Source: an uncultured Lachnospiraceae bacterium
Lineage (GTDB): Bacteria > Bacillota > Clostridia > Lachnospirales > Lachnospiraceae
NCBI GenBank assembly: GCA_910586755.1
Contig: CAJUJM010000088.1
Location: 1 to 30,970, forward strand
Direction of reading: 5' to 3'
Length of the DNA stretch: 30,970 nt
Positions within the stretch are counted from its first letter, which is position 1, and every line of letters begins with the position of its first letter. Made by a program: the position numbers and the translations under genes. Shown here one piece after another: positions 1 to 8,035 of this stretch. A model generated the notes under the pieces. That model was given only the letters and a program-made list of their open reading frames with translations, was not told where the DNA came from and searched no databases.

Positions 1-555
1 TATGCTGATTTTGCCAGCAAGGGATATTTCTCCGAGACTATTGCCTCTAATGTATGGCCGGCCGGACAGAATCAGGAGCTGGCTATGGGAACCGCCGCTA
101 TGTACTTAAACGGTTCCTGGTTACCCAATGAGGTAAAAGACATGGCAGGAGATGACTTCGTGTGGGGCTGCTTCAGCTATCCCACAGTAGAAGGCGGAAC
201 CGATGGTGTGGATGCCGCTAACTACGGTGCACAGGTACTGGCCATTAACAAGGATTCTGAAAATGCTGAAAACGCATTTAAGTTAATCTGCTACATCACT
301 CAGGGCGAATTTGACAAGATGATGTCTGAACTGTCTATTGGTATTCCTGCTGATTCCAACAATAAGGAATGGCCGGCGCTGATTTCTTGTGTAAAGCCGG
401 TAATGGACAGCATGAACACCCGTTATCCGTGGGCAGCCGGCGCTGAGGCCAATGCGGATATGACTCCTATTATTAAGGAAAACTTCCTGAAGCTGTGCGG
501 CGGCAGTATTGATGCTCAGGGCTTTGTAGATGCACTGAAAAAGGCTGGAAATTAA
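1..555 (+). CDS. carbohydrate ABC transporter substrate-binding protein, C-terminal part
   Basis: The reading frame is open from the first base of the window, so the gene starts upstream; 184 residues and the stop are visible. It looks like the C-terminal lobe of a family 1 extracellular solute-binding protein: a 'GTAAMYLNGSWLP' stretch near visible residue 29, typical of sugar-binding lipoproteins, then a 'WGCFSYP' segment and a helical tail. The protein would capture a sugar or oligosaccharide outside the membrane and pass it to the two permeases encoded just downstream. Substrate cannot be deduced, and the signal peptide and lipobox lie outside the window. The family call is firm from the motif pattern and the neighbours. 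Confidence 0.85.
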   Translation, partial: YADFASKGYFSETIASNVWPAGQNQELAMGTAAMYLNGSWLPNEVKDMAGDDFVWGCFSYPTVEGGTDGVDAANYGAQVLAINKDSENAENAFKLICYITQGEFDKMMSELSIGIPADSNNKEWPALISCVKPVMDSMNTRYPWAAGAEANADMTPIIKENFLKLCGGSIDAQGFVDALKKAGN

Positions 556-563
556 TTTTAATA

Positions 564-599
564 GAAAAGGGCGGCAGAGTTACGCTGCCGTCCTTTTTA
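564..599 (+). terminator. intergenic hairpin between binding protein and permease (attenuator-like terminator)
   Basis: A 9-bp stem (569-577 with 585-593, one G.U pair) with a 7-base loop is flanked by AAAA and TTTTT. It has intrinsic terminator form. Its place between the binding-protein gene and the permease genes is common in sugar importers, where partial termination makes binding protein in excess over permease (established pattern; the effect here is inferred). Confidence 0.75.
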
Positions 600-649
600 T
601 ACCTGAAAAGCAACCTCAAGTCTGTTTTATTTGAAAGGGGGAAACCGGG

Positions 650-1555
650 ATGAAGCGCAACAAAGGCATGATCATACTGTTTTTGACTCCGGCAGTATTG
701 ATGTTTTCTGTAATTTTCCTCTATCCCATTATCCGTACCATTGTCATGAGTTTTTTCAAAATTGACGGAATTACTGACCCGGTATCCAAATGGCAGTTTA
801 CCGGCCTGTCTAATTTTGTCCGTCTGGCCAATACCAGTTTATTCCGCATTTCCATGTGGAATCTTTTCCGAATTTGGTTGATTGGCGGTATTATTGTCAT
901 GTCGCTGGCCTTGCTGTTTGCCGTGATTATCACCAGCGGAATCCGCTTCAAAAGCTTTTTCCGAGCCGTGATTTACTTGCCTAATATCGTCAGTGCGGTA
1001 GCCCTGGCTACCATGTGGCTGCAGTATGTCTACAGCCCTAAGTTCGGGCTTTTAAAAACCGTGTTTTCCAACCTGGGCCTTACTTCATTATCCAAGATAC
1101 AATGGCTGGATAATGATCACAAGTTTGCGGCCCTTCTGCTGGCTTATTGCTTCGGTATGGTAGGATACCATATGCTTATATTTGCCAGCGGTATTGAACG
1201 CATCAGTTTTGACTATTTTGAAGCTGCCACATTAGATGGCGCTAATAAACTGAACCAGTTCCGCTACATTACCATGCCTTTGCTAAAAGGCGTTTTCAAG
1301 ACGAATATTACCATGTGGAGCGTTACCAGCGTAGGATTTTTCGTGTGGTCTCAGCTGTTTTCCACCGTTACGGCGGACACACAGACGATTACGCCCATGG
1401 TTTATATGTATATGCAGATCTTTGGCGCAGGCAACAGTATTACAGAACGAAATTCGGGCCTGGGCGCTGCCATCGGCGTACTTTTAAGCATCTGTGTGGT
1501 AGCCGTCTTCTGGCTGTGCAACCATCTCATGCGCGATGATGATTTGGAATTCTAA
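650..1555 (+). CDS. sugar ABC transporter permease, MalF/UgpA type
   Basis: A 301-residue integral membrane protein with about six hydrophobic segments, the first at roughly residues 8-30. The EAA loop, which docks to the ATPase, is at residues 191-211 (EAATLDGA...ITMPLL) and marks it as a binding-protein-dependent permease of the MalF type. A GGGGG-rich ribosome site ends about 8 bases before the ATG. The gene lies between the binding protein and a second permease 15 bases downstream, so the three form one importer. No ATPase gene is present, and a shared MsmK-type ATPase encoded elsewhere would be normal in this group. Substrate unknown. Confidence 0.9.
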   Translation: MKRNKGMIILFLTPAVLMFSVIFLYPIIRTIVMSFFKIDGITDPVSKWQFTGLSNFVRLANTSLFRISMWNLFRIWLIGGIIVMSLALLFAVIITSGIRFKSFFRAVIYLPNIVSAVALATMWLQYVYSPKFGLLKTVFSNLGLTSLSKIQWLDNDHKFAALLLAYCFGMVGYHMLIFASGIERISFDYFEAATLDGANKLNQFRYITMPLLKGVFKTNITMWSVTSVGFFVWSQLFSTVTADTQTITPMVYMYMQIFGAGNSITERNSGLGAAIGVLLSICVVAVFWLCNHLMRDDDLEF

Positions 1556-1570
1556 AAGGAGGGGAGACCT

Positions 1571-2446
1571 ATGGCAAAAACAAAAAAATATCGTGATCCA
1601 ATTAATTGGAAAAAAGAATTGCGCCTTGCTCCGGGATATTTAATCCTGCTGCTCTGGATTTCCTTTACCTTTGTTCTTCTGGGGTGGGTATTACTGGCCA
1701 GCTTTTCCACTACAAAGGAGATTTTCGCCAACAAGCTTCTGGACTCCGGGCTCCACTTTGAAAACTATGTAAAGGCGTGGGTTAATTCCGATGTGGCCGG
1801 AATCTTCAGGAATTCTCTGGTATATTCCATTATTTCCTGTATCCTGCTGATTCTTATCTGCGCGCCGGCAGCCTATGCTCTGTCCCGCTTTGTATTTCCG
1901 GGCAACAAGCTGATTCAGACCGGTTTCGTATCCGCAATGGGCGTTCCGGTGGTTATGATTGTACTTCCTCTTTTTGGAATCGTGGCCAACATGGGGATCC
2001 TGAATCACGTGCTGAGCAATGCGGTGCTGCTGATCTTTTTATACATTGGCATCAATGTCCCTTATACTACCATATTCCTCATGACCTTTTTCAGCAATCT
2101 GTCCCGGGCCTTTGAGGAAGCGGCGGCCATTGACGGCTGCCCGCCTACCAAAACCTTCTGGCTGATCATGCTTCCTATGGCTCAGCCGGGAATCATCACT
2201 GTGACCATATTTAATTTTATCAATATCTGGAATGAATATTTTATCTCTCTGATCTTTGCTAACTCCGATAAGCTGCGCCCCATTGCGGTAGGATTGTATT
2301 CCATGATTAATTCCATGAAATACACCGGAGACTGGGCCGGTATGTTTGCAGCTGTAGTAATTGTATTCCTGCCTACGTTTATTCTGTATATTTTCCTGTC
2401 AGAAAAGATTATCGCAGGCGTTACCGGCGGCGGAGTAAAGGGTTGA
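1571..2446 (+). CDS. sugar ABC transporter permease, MalG/UgpE type
   Basis: 291 residues, with a first membrane span at about 21-45 after a basic cytoplasmic head and roughly six spans in all. The EAA loop is at residues 183-203 (EEAAAIDGC...IMLPMA), in the position expected of MalG-type permeases. The ATG follows an AAAAGGAGGGGAG ribosome site. It pairs with the upstream MalF-like permease to form the translocation pore. It is the last gene of the transporter operon; an independent promoter for the ATP synthase operon begins about 45 bases after its stop, and no convincing terminator lies between. Confidence 0.9.
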   Translation: MAKTKKYRDPINWKKELRLAPGYLILLLWISFTFVLLGWVLLASFSTTKEIFANKLLDSGLHFENYVKAWVNSDVAGIFRNSLVYSIISCILLILICAPAAYALSRFVFPGNKLIQTGFVSAMGVPVVMIVLPLFGIVANMGILNHVLSNAVLLIFLYIGINVPYTTIFLMTFFSNLSRAFEEAAAIDGCPPTKTFWLIMLPMAQPGIITVTIFNFINIWNEYFISLIFANSDKLRPIAVGLYSMINSMKYTGDWAGMFAAVVIVFLPTFILYIFLSEKIIAGVTGGGVKG

Positions 2447-2491
2447 GAACTTTTATTTAGTATAAAACTCCAAAAATATTTTTGCGTATAA

Positions 2492-2520
2492 TAGACAAAG
2501 GCTGATTTATTGGTTATAAT
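2492..2520 (+). promoter_or_regulatory. promoter of the ATP synthase operon
   Basis: TAGACA at 2492-2497 and a perfect TATAAT at 2515-2520 are 17 bases apart, a near-consensus vegetative promoter. Transcription would start near 2527, about 36 bases before the first gene of the operon. Confidence 0.8.
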
Positions 2521-2562
2521 GTATTTTATACGTTTGCAAAAATATGAAAGGAGACAGGTGAA

Positions 2563-2958
2563 ATGATGCGGCATCAGAAAAGTGTGTTCCGGAGCCTTAC
2601 TATGGTAACACAATTAGGGATCAGCGTTATGACACCTGTCTTTTTGTGCGTTTTTGCCGGGTATTATGTAGATACCCGTTATGGAACCAGCCTGATGCTC
2701 CCGCTGCTGATACTGGGAGTTCTTTCCGGGGGCAGGTGCGGCTATGTGATGGCAAAAAATACTTTTCTGGTTAATGAAAAGCAGGAAGCTGCTGAGGATC
2801 GGGAGCGGGCGGCCCAGAAGGCCGGAAACGGCCCGGTTTACAAAGAGGTCAGCCGTCCTAAAATGCCCAGCCGGATTACTGGCAGAGAAGGAAGTATTTC
2901 TCAAAGAAGCAGCGGGGATAGCAGAGGCGCAGACAAGGTAAAGGAGGGGTTGGATTGA
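2563..2958 (+). CDS. AtpZ/AtpI-like membrane protein at head of ATP synthase operon
   Basis: 131 residues with two hydrophobic segments (about residues 14-33 and 42-63) separated by a short DTRYGTS-type turn, as in the AtpZ / 'ATP synthase protein I-like' family that precedes many bacterial atp operons. The C-terminal half is charged, low in complexity and probably cytoplasmic. The ribosome site AAAGGAGACAGG precedes ATGATG, and the second ATG is also usable. It is the first gene after the operon promoter and overlaps the next gene by four bases (TTGA). Family members have been linked to c-ring assembly or Mg2+/Ca2+ uptake; neither role can be read from this sequence. Confidence 0.7.
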   Translation: MMRHQKSVFRSLTMVTQLGISVMTPVFLCVFAGYYVDTRYGTSLMLPLLILGVLSGGRCGYVMAKNTFLVNEKQEAAEDRERAAQKAGNGPVYKEVSRPKMPSRITGREGSISQRSSGDSRGADKVKEGLD

Positions 2959-3398
2959 CAAAAGAAACAAAAAATCTAATTCTGGAAATGTCTGCGGGGA
3001 TTGTGTTTCATAATACGATACTGGGAATTCTGGCGGTTGTCATCTGTTCCGTGAGAGACCAGAGGATAATGCCCATATTCCTGGGCCTGCTTGCAGGTGG
3101 GATTTCCGCGGTGCTGATGCTGCTTCACATGGCTGTAATTACCGAAAGAGCCATGGACTGCGGGGACGAGGGCTACGCCAATAAAACTACAATGGTACAT
3201 GCCATAGGCCGGAAGGCAGTATATATTGCCGTGCTGGCGCTGGTGTTGTTCCGGCTACCCCAGGTCAATCCCCTGGCAATGGTGGTAGGCACTATGGGAT
3301 TAAAAACCGGTGCATACCTTCAGCCCATTGTTCACCGTTTGGGCGGTTGGCGTTTGTACAGATCAGAGGAAGGGGGACTGGATCAGAGTAGCATTTGA
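2955..3398 (+). CDS. atpI: ATP synthase subunit I (AtpI-like)
   Basis: 147 residues with about four membrane segments (roughly 12-30, 36-58, 79-100 and 104-122), the architecture of the AtpI family, which helps assemble the c-ring of Na+ and H+ ATP synthases. It starts with TTG, which overlaps the stop of the previous gene (TTGA) and sits about five bases after AAGGAGGGG, implying translational coupling. A conserved Arg-Lys pair lies between the second and third spans. The assignment rests on position between the AtpZ-like gene and atpB plus membrane topology; primary sequence of this family is poorly conserved. Confidence 0.7.
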   Translation: MTKETKNLILEMSAGIVFHNTILGILAVVICSVRDQRIMPIFLGLLAGGISAVLMLLHMAVITERAMDCGDEGYANKTTMVHAIGRKAVYIAVLALVLFRLPQVNPLAMVVGTMGLKTGAYLQPIVHRLGGWRLYRSEEGGLDQSSI

Positions 3399-3430
3399 TT
3401 TTCGAAAACTTAAGAAAGGAGGACCTGTGT

Positions 3431-4141
3431 ATGGGAAGTATGGGAATGCTGGTTGCAAGAGAACCGGATTTCATGATTCACGGAGTGCTCAAATATGAGT
3501 TGTTTGGCCAGGAATTCTGGCTGACCACCACTACCGTTTCCATGACCATTGTGTCGCTTTTAATACTGGCCCTGGCCTTCGCGGCAAATCGGACCATGAA
3601 AAAGGCTACCGACGTCCCCGGAATGTTTCAGAATGTACTGGAGCTGGCCACAGAGATGTTAGACAAGATGGCAGTGGGAATCTTAAACGGGAATGCACAC
3701 AAATTTGCCAACTACATTGGTACGATTTTTGCATTTATCCTGCTTAATAACTTAAGCGGTCTATTGGGACTTCGGGCGGCCACCGCGGATTACGGTGTTA
3801 CCTTCCTGCTGGGAATGGTTACTTTCTTCATTGTCCAGTATCAGGGAATCAAAAACCGGCGGCTTCGCCACTTTACCAGTTTGTTTGAACCGACACCGGT
3901 ACTGTTTCCGATTAACATAATCGGAGAGCTGGCCAATCCAATCTCCATCTCGCTCCGTTTGTTTGCGAACCTGCTTTCCGGAGTTATTATTATGGGATTG
4001 TGGTACGGCATGATGCCGCTTCTTACCAATATTGGTATCCCGGCGGCGCTGCACGTATACTGTGATGTATTTTCAGGTTGTATTCAGACATATGTATTCT
4101 GTATGCTGACCATGGTTTACATCAACGACAAAATGGAATAA
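3431..4141 (+). CDS. atpB: F1Fo ATP synthase subunit a
   Basis: 236 residues forming the stator channel half of Fo. The essential stator arginine is R176 in the ISISLRLFANLLSG motif, followed by the last helix with QTYVFCMLTMVYI. Further upstream, NLSGLLGLR and the PTP..LFPINIIGE segment are typical of subunit a in Firmicutes. The frame is open back to a TTG at 3395 that overlaps the atpI stop, but the ATG at 3431 is preferred: AAAGGAGG lies eight bases before it and the extra 12 residues are not family-like. It works with the c-ring encoded next and carries ions to and from the rotor carboxylate. Confidence 0.95.
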   Translation: MGSMGMLVAREPDFMIHGVLKYELFGQEFWLTTTTVSMTIVSLLILALAFAANRTMKKATDVPGMFQNVLELATEMLDKMAVGILNGNAHKFANYIGTIFAFILLNNLSGLLGLRAATADYGVTFLLGMVTFFIVQYQGIKNRRLRHFTSLFEPTPVLFPINIIGELANPISISLRLFANLLSGVIIMGLWYGMMPLLTNIGIPAALHVYCDVFSGCIQTYVFCMLTMVYINDKME

Positions 4142-4183
4142 CATAGTTACACAAATTTAATTTTCATTACAGGAGGAATCAAT

Positions 4184-4438
4184 ATGAACTTTTCAGGTCA
4201 GGATTTTATTTATGGGTGTTCCGCTATCGGTGCTGGTCTGGCGATGATCGCTGGTATCGGTCCTGGTGTAGGACAGGGTATTGCCGCTGGTTACGGCGCT
4301 TCAGCAGTTGGACGTAACCCGGGCGCAAAGTCTGATATTACTTCCACCATGTTGTTAGGACAGGCAGTTGCCGAGACCACCGGTCTTTACGGTCTGGTTG
4401 TTGCTATTATCCTGATGTTCGTTAAGCCTTTCGGTTGA
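4184..4438 (+). CDS. atpE: F1Fo ATP synthase subunit c, sodium-type ligand set
   Basis: 84-residue two-helix proteolipid that forms the rotor ring. Helix 1 ends in GPGVGQG (Q31), the polar loop is RNPGAK at 44-49, and helix 2 holds the ion-binding glutamate E64 within AVAETTGLYG. The ligands that bind Na+ in Ilyobacter tartaricus (Q32, V63, E65, S66, T67, Y70) all have counterparts here one position earlier: Q31, V62, E64, T65 (Ser to Thr), T66 and Y69. This predicts a Na+-coupled synthase. An ideal AGGAGG lies six bases before the ATG, consistent with the high c-subunit copy number. Confidence 0.95.
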   Translation: MNFSGQDFIYGCSAIGAGLAMIAGIGPGVGQGIAAGYGASAVGRNPGAKSDITSTMLLGQAVAETTGLYGLVVAIILMFVKPFG

Positions 4439-4491
4439 TTATCCGAAAAAACGGGCGATTATGAGATAATAGCACAAGAGGAGGCGAGATT

Positions 4492-5007
4492 TTGGATCGG
4501 TTAATTGGATTTGACCCCCAGTTGCTGCATGAGGCGGTACTTACTGGAATTAATATCTTTATCCTGTTCTTTGCATTATCCTACCTGCTGTTTAACCCGG
4601 CCAGGGATTTCCTGGAGAAGCGCCGCAAAAAGATTGCAGAGGAGCTTGACCAGGCAGCTCAGAATCAGAAGAGCGCAGCAGAAATGAAGGCAGAGTATGA
4701 AGCGAAGCTGAAGGCTGTAGACAAAGAGGCAGAAGCCATCTTAGAAGAGGCCAGAAGAAAGGCAAAACGCCGTGAGGCTGAAATTATTGATGAAGCCAAG
4801 GCGGAGGCCGCCAGAATCGTTGAGCGGGCCGGCAAGGAGATCGAGCTGGAGAGAAAGAAAGCGCTTGACGAGATGAAGCAGGAAGTTGTTTCCATTGCTT
4901 CCTTAATGGCAGGCAAGGTAGTTGCCGCTTCGATTGATACCAAGGTGCAGGATGCATTGATTGACGAGACGCTGAAGGAGATGGGTGAGCATACATGGCA
5001 AAGCTGA
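4492..5007 (+). CDS. atpF: F1Fo ATP synthase subunit b
   Basis: 171 residues: one N-terminal membrane helix (about 17-36) followed by a long charged coiled coil rich in Ala, Glu and Lys (about 41-150), the peripheral stalk that joins Fo to F1. Starts at TTG, seven bases after AGAGGAGGC; no ATG in this frame gives an intact membrane helix. The 3' end overlaps atpH by 13 bases, suggesting coupled translation of the two stalk subunits. Confidence 0.93.
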   Translation: MDRLIGFDPQLLHEAVLTGINIFILFFALSYLLFNPARDFLEKRRKKIAEELDQAAQNQKSAAEMKAEYEAKLKAVDKEAEAILEEARRKAKRREAEIIDEAKAEAARIVERAGKEIELERKKALDEMKQEVVSIASLMAGKVVAASIDTKVQDALIDETLKEMGEHTWQS

Positions 5008-5543
5008 TATCAAAAGTGTACGGCGATGCATTGTTTGAGGCAGCCATGGATAAGAAGGATTTAGAGGCTGTCTATGAGGAAGCCCGGGCCTTAAGCGGCA
5101 TTTTCCGGGAAAATCCGGAGCTTATGGATGCGCTGAATCATCCCCAGATTGTAAAGGAAGAGAAGATTTCCGTCATGGAGAAGATTTTCCTGGGGAAAGT
5201 CTCGGATGAGATGATGGGCTTCTTGACAATCATTGTTGACAAGGGCAGGCAGAGAGAGATCCCGGCGATTTTCGATTATTTTATTCAGGCAGTCCGGGAA
5301 TATAAAAAAATTGGAACAGCTTTCGTTACCAGCGCGGTAGATCTGCGGGATGAGCAGAAAGCCGCGGTAAAGGCAAAGCTTTTAGAAACTACTCCTTATG
5401 TGGAGTTTGAGATGGATTATGCAGTGGACCCGGCTTTAATCGGCGGTATGGTGATCCGCATTGGCGACCGGGTGGTGGACAGCAGTGTAAAGACACAGCT
5501 CTATGAGCTGAAAAAGCAGCTTTTAACAGTCCAGCTGGCCTAG
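4995..5543 (+). CDS. atpH: F1Fo ATP synthase subunit delta
   Basis: 182 residues, the normal size of the delta/OSCP subunit that caps the alpha3beta3 hexamer and binds subunit b. The N-terminal helical domain begins with the family-like YGDALFEAA, and the C-terminal part has the conserved IGGMVIRIGDRVVDSSVK stretch (about residues 151-168). The ATG lies inside the end of atpF, with a weak ribosome site (GGAG near 4978), so translation probably depends on atpF. Confidence 0.93.
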   Translation: MAKLISKVYGDALFEAAMDKKDLEAVYEEARALSGIFRENPELMDALNHPQIVKEEKISVMEKIFLGKVSDEMMGFLTIIVDKGRQREIPAIFDYFIQAVREYKKIGTAFVTSAVDLRDEQKAAVKAKLLETTPYVEFEMDYAVDPALIGGMVIRIGDRVVDSSVKTQLYELKKQLLTVQLA

Positions 5544-5607
5544 CGGTAAGCACACTAGCAGGTCCGGACAATTACTGACTAACAGAAAGAAGGTGCGAAC
5601 CTCAGTT

Positions 5608-7110
5608 ATGAATTTGAGACCAGAAGAAATCAGTTCTGTAATCAAGGAACAGATTGAAAAATATTCAACTAAGCTGGAGGTCTCCGATGTGGGTACTGTT
5701 ATCCAGGTCGCAGACGGTATCGCGCGTATCCACGGTCTTGAAAAGGCCATGCAGGGTGAGCTTTTGGAGTTCCCGGGAGAGATCTACGGCATGGTTTTGA
5801 ACCTGGAGGAAGATAACGTAGGCGCTGTTCTTCTTGGTGATACAAAGAACATCAACGAAGGCGACATCGTAAAGACCACCGGACGAGTAGTAGAAGTGCC
5901 TGTAGGCGATGCCATGACGGGCAGGGTAGTCAACGCTCTGGGCCAGCCGGTTGACGGCAAGGGTCCTGTTGAGACGGACAAATTCCGCCGCATTGAGAGA
6001 GTTGCCCACGGTGTTATTGAGAGAAAGTCTGTAGACACCCCTCTTCAGACCGGTATTAAGGCTATCGACGCCATGATTCCTATCGGAAGAGGACAGCGTG
6101 AGCTGATTATCGGCGACCGTCAGACCGGCAAGACGGCAATCGCCATCGATACCATTATCAACCAGAAGGGCCAGGGAGTGCATTGTATCTACGTTGCTAT
6201 CGGCCAGAAGGCTTCTACCGTGGCAAATATCGTAAAAACCCTGGATGAGTTCGGCGCAATGGATTACACTACCGTAGTCGTTTCCACTGCATCCGACCTT
6301 GCTCCTTTACAGTATATTGCTCCTTACTCCGGTTGTGCTATCGGCGAGGAGTGGATGGAGAACGGCGAGGACGTATTGGTCGTTTATGATGACTTAAGTA
6401 AGCATGCCGCTGCTTACCGTACCCTGTCCCTGCTGCTTAAGAGACCGCCGGGACGTGAGGCATACCCTGGTGACGTATTCTACCTGCATTCCAGACTTTT
6501 GGAGCGTGCGTCCAAGCTGTCAGATGAGCTGGGCGGAGGATCTTTAACGGCTCTTCCCATTATTGAGACTCAGGCAGGCGATGTTTCTGCATACATTCCT
6601 ACCAATGTAATCTCCATTACAGACGGTCAGATTTATCTGGAGACCGAGATGTTTAACTCTGGTTTCCGTCCCGCAATTAACGCTGGTTTGTCCGTATCCC
6701 GAGTAGGCGGCGCGGCTCAGATCAAAGCGATTAAGAAGATAGCGGCTCCTATCCGTGTGGAGCTTGCCCAGTACCGTGAGCTTGCTTCTTTCGCACAGTT
6801 CGGTTCCGAATTGGACGCAAGTACCAAGGAGCAGCTTGCTCAGGGAGAGAGAATCAGAGAGGTATTAAAGCAGGGCCAGTATCAGCCTATGCCAGTTGAA
6901 TACCAGGTAATGATTATCTTCGCAGCTACCAAGAAGTATCTGCTGGATATTCCTACCGCTAAGATTCTGGACTTTGAGAAGGAGCTGTTTAAGTTTATCG
7001 ACACCAAATATCCGGAAATCCCCGCTAAGATCCGCGAGACTAAGGAGATTACCCCGGAGGTAGATGAGCTGTTAGTAAAAGCAATCACAGAATGTAAAGC
7101 GCAGATGTAG
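5608..7110 (+). CDS. atpA: F1Fo ATP synthase subunit alpha
   Basis: 500 residues, non-catalytic nucleotide-binding subunit of F1. The P-loop GDRQTGKT is at residues 169-176, and SVSRVGG further on holds the arginine that completes the catalytic site on the beta subunit. The frame extends to a GTG at 5593, but the ATG at 5608 is preferred because the protein then begins MNLRPEEISSVIKEQI, the usual clostridial N-terminus that binds delta. The ribosome site (AAGAAGG) is then about 14 bases away, slightly long. Normal length, no disruption. Confidence 0.96.
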   Translation: MNLRPEEISSVIKEQIEKYSTKLEVSDVGTVIQVADGIARIHGLEKAMQGELLEFPGEIYGMVLNLEEDNVGAVLLGDTKNINEGDIVKTTGRVVEVPVGDAMTGRVVNALGQPVDGKGPVETDKFRRIERVAHGVIERKSVDTPLQTGIKAIDAMIPIGRGQRELIIGDRQTGKTAIAIDTIINQKGQGVHCIYVAIGQKASTVANIVKTLDEFGAMDYTTVVVSTASDLAPLQYIAPYSGCAIGEEWMENGEDVLVVYDDLSKHAAAYRTLSLLLKRPPGREAYPGDVFYLHSRLLERASKLSDELGGGSLTALPIIETQAGDVSAYIPTNVISITDGQIYLETEMFNSGFRPAINAGLSVSRVGGAAQIKAIKKIAAPIRVELAQYRELASFAQFGSELDASTKEQLAQGERIREVLKQGQYQPMPVEYQVMIIFAATKKYLLDIPTAKILDFEKELFKFIDTKYPEIPAKIRETKEITPEVDELLVKAITECKAQM

Positions 7111-7129
7111 AATAGGCAGGTGACAAATC

Positions 7130-7984
7130 ATGGCATCCATGAGAGACATTAAGCGCAGGCGCGCCAGTATCCAGAGCACCCAGCAGATCACCAAGGCCAT
7201 GAAGTTGGTTTCCACCGTTAAGCTGCAGAAGTCCAGAACCAAGGCGGAGGCATCTAAGCCTTATTCAGAGATGATGTATACCACCATCGGTTCTATGCTT
7301 CGTAAATCCGGCACCATTGATCATAAGTACCTTCGTCCCGGCCAGTCTAAGAAAAAGGCAGTGATTGCCGTTACTTCCAACCGGGGCCTGGCAGGCGGCT
7401 ATAACAGCAATATTGTAAAGCTGCTGGCAGGAAGCGAAAAAACTCCTGCAGAAGACACTTATATCTATGCTATCGGCCGCAAAGGCCGTGACGGACTGGC
7501 ACGTAAGGGCTATAAGATTCAGAGAGACTACTCAGATGTAATCAATGAGCCTATGTACCGGGATGCGGCGGATTTGACTCTGGAACTTTTGGACGAGTTT
7601 GCCAGAGGAGAGATTGGCGAGATTTATCTGGCCTATACCTCATTTAAAAACACGGTGGTCCATATCCCCAAGCTTATCAAGCTTCTTCCGGTGGAGATGG
7701 ATCTTGCCAAAGAGGAAACCAATACGCTGCTTATGAACTACGAGCCTAATGAGGATGAGGTATTAAACGCTATCATCCCCAAATATATGAGCAGCCTGAT
7801 TTACGGGGCTTTTCTTGAGGCAGTAGCCAGTGAGAACGGCGCACGTATGACGGCCATGGATTCGGCGACCAGCAATGCAGAGGAAATGATCGATTCTCTA
7901 AGCTTGCAGTATAACCGTGCTAGACAGGACTCCATTACTCAGGAGCTGACAGAGATCATTGCTGGTGCAAATGCGATTTCGTAA
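7130..7984 (+). CDS. atpG: F1Fo ATP synthase subunit gamma
   Basis: 284 residues, the rotating central stalk. N-terminal helix MASMRDIKRRRASI with QITKAMKLVSTVKLQK and C-terminal helix with LSLQYNRARQDSITQELTEI are the two coiled-coil arms that turn inside the hexamer; the Rossmann-like middle contains the conserved TSNRGLAGGYNSNI segment. It starts at ATG after GGCAGGTG, 19 bases after atpA, in the standard gene order. Confidence 0.96.
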   Translation: MASMRDIKRRRASIQSTQQITKAMKLVSTVKLQKSRTKAEASKPYSEMMYTTIGSMLRKSGTIDHKYLRPGQSKKKAVIAVTSNRGLAGGYNSNIVKLLAGSEKTPAEDTYIYAIGRKGRDGLARKGYKIQRDYSDVINEPMYRDAADLTLELLDEFARGEIGEIYLAYTSFKNTVVHIPKLIKLLPVEMDLAKEETNTLLMNYEPNEDEVLNAIIPKYMSSLIYGAFLEAVASENGARMTAMDSATSNAEEMIDSLSLQYNRARQDSITQELTEIIAGANAIS

Positions 7985-8035
7985 CATTTTAAGTCTGCTT
8001 TGGCAGATATTACCATTTAAGTAAGGAGAAACAAG

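Noticed and set aside
2471..2484. CAAAAATATTTTTG palindrome as terminator of the sugar permease operon
   Set aside because: AT-only stem, too weak for termination; probably part of the upstream AT-rich region of the atp promoter.
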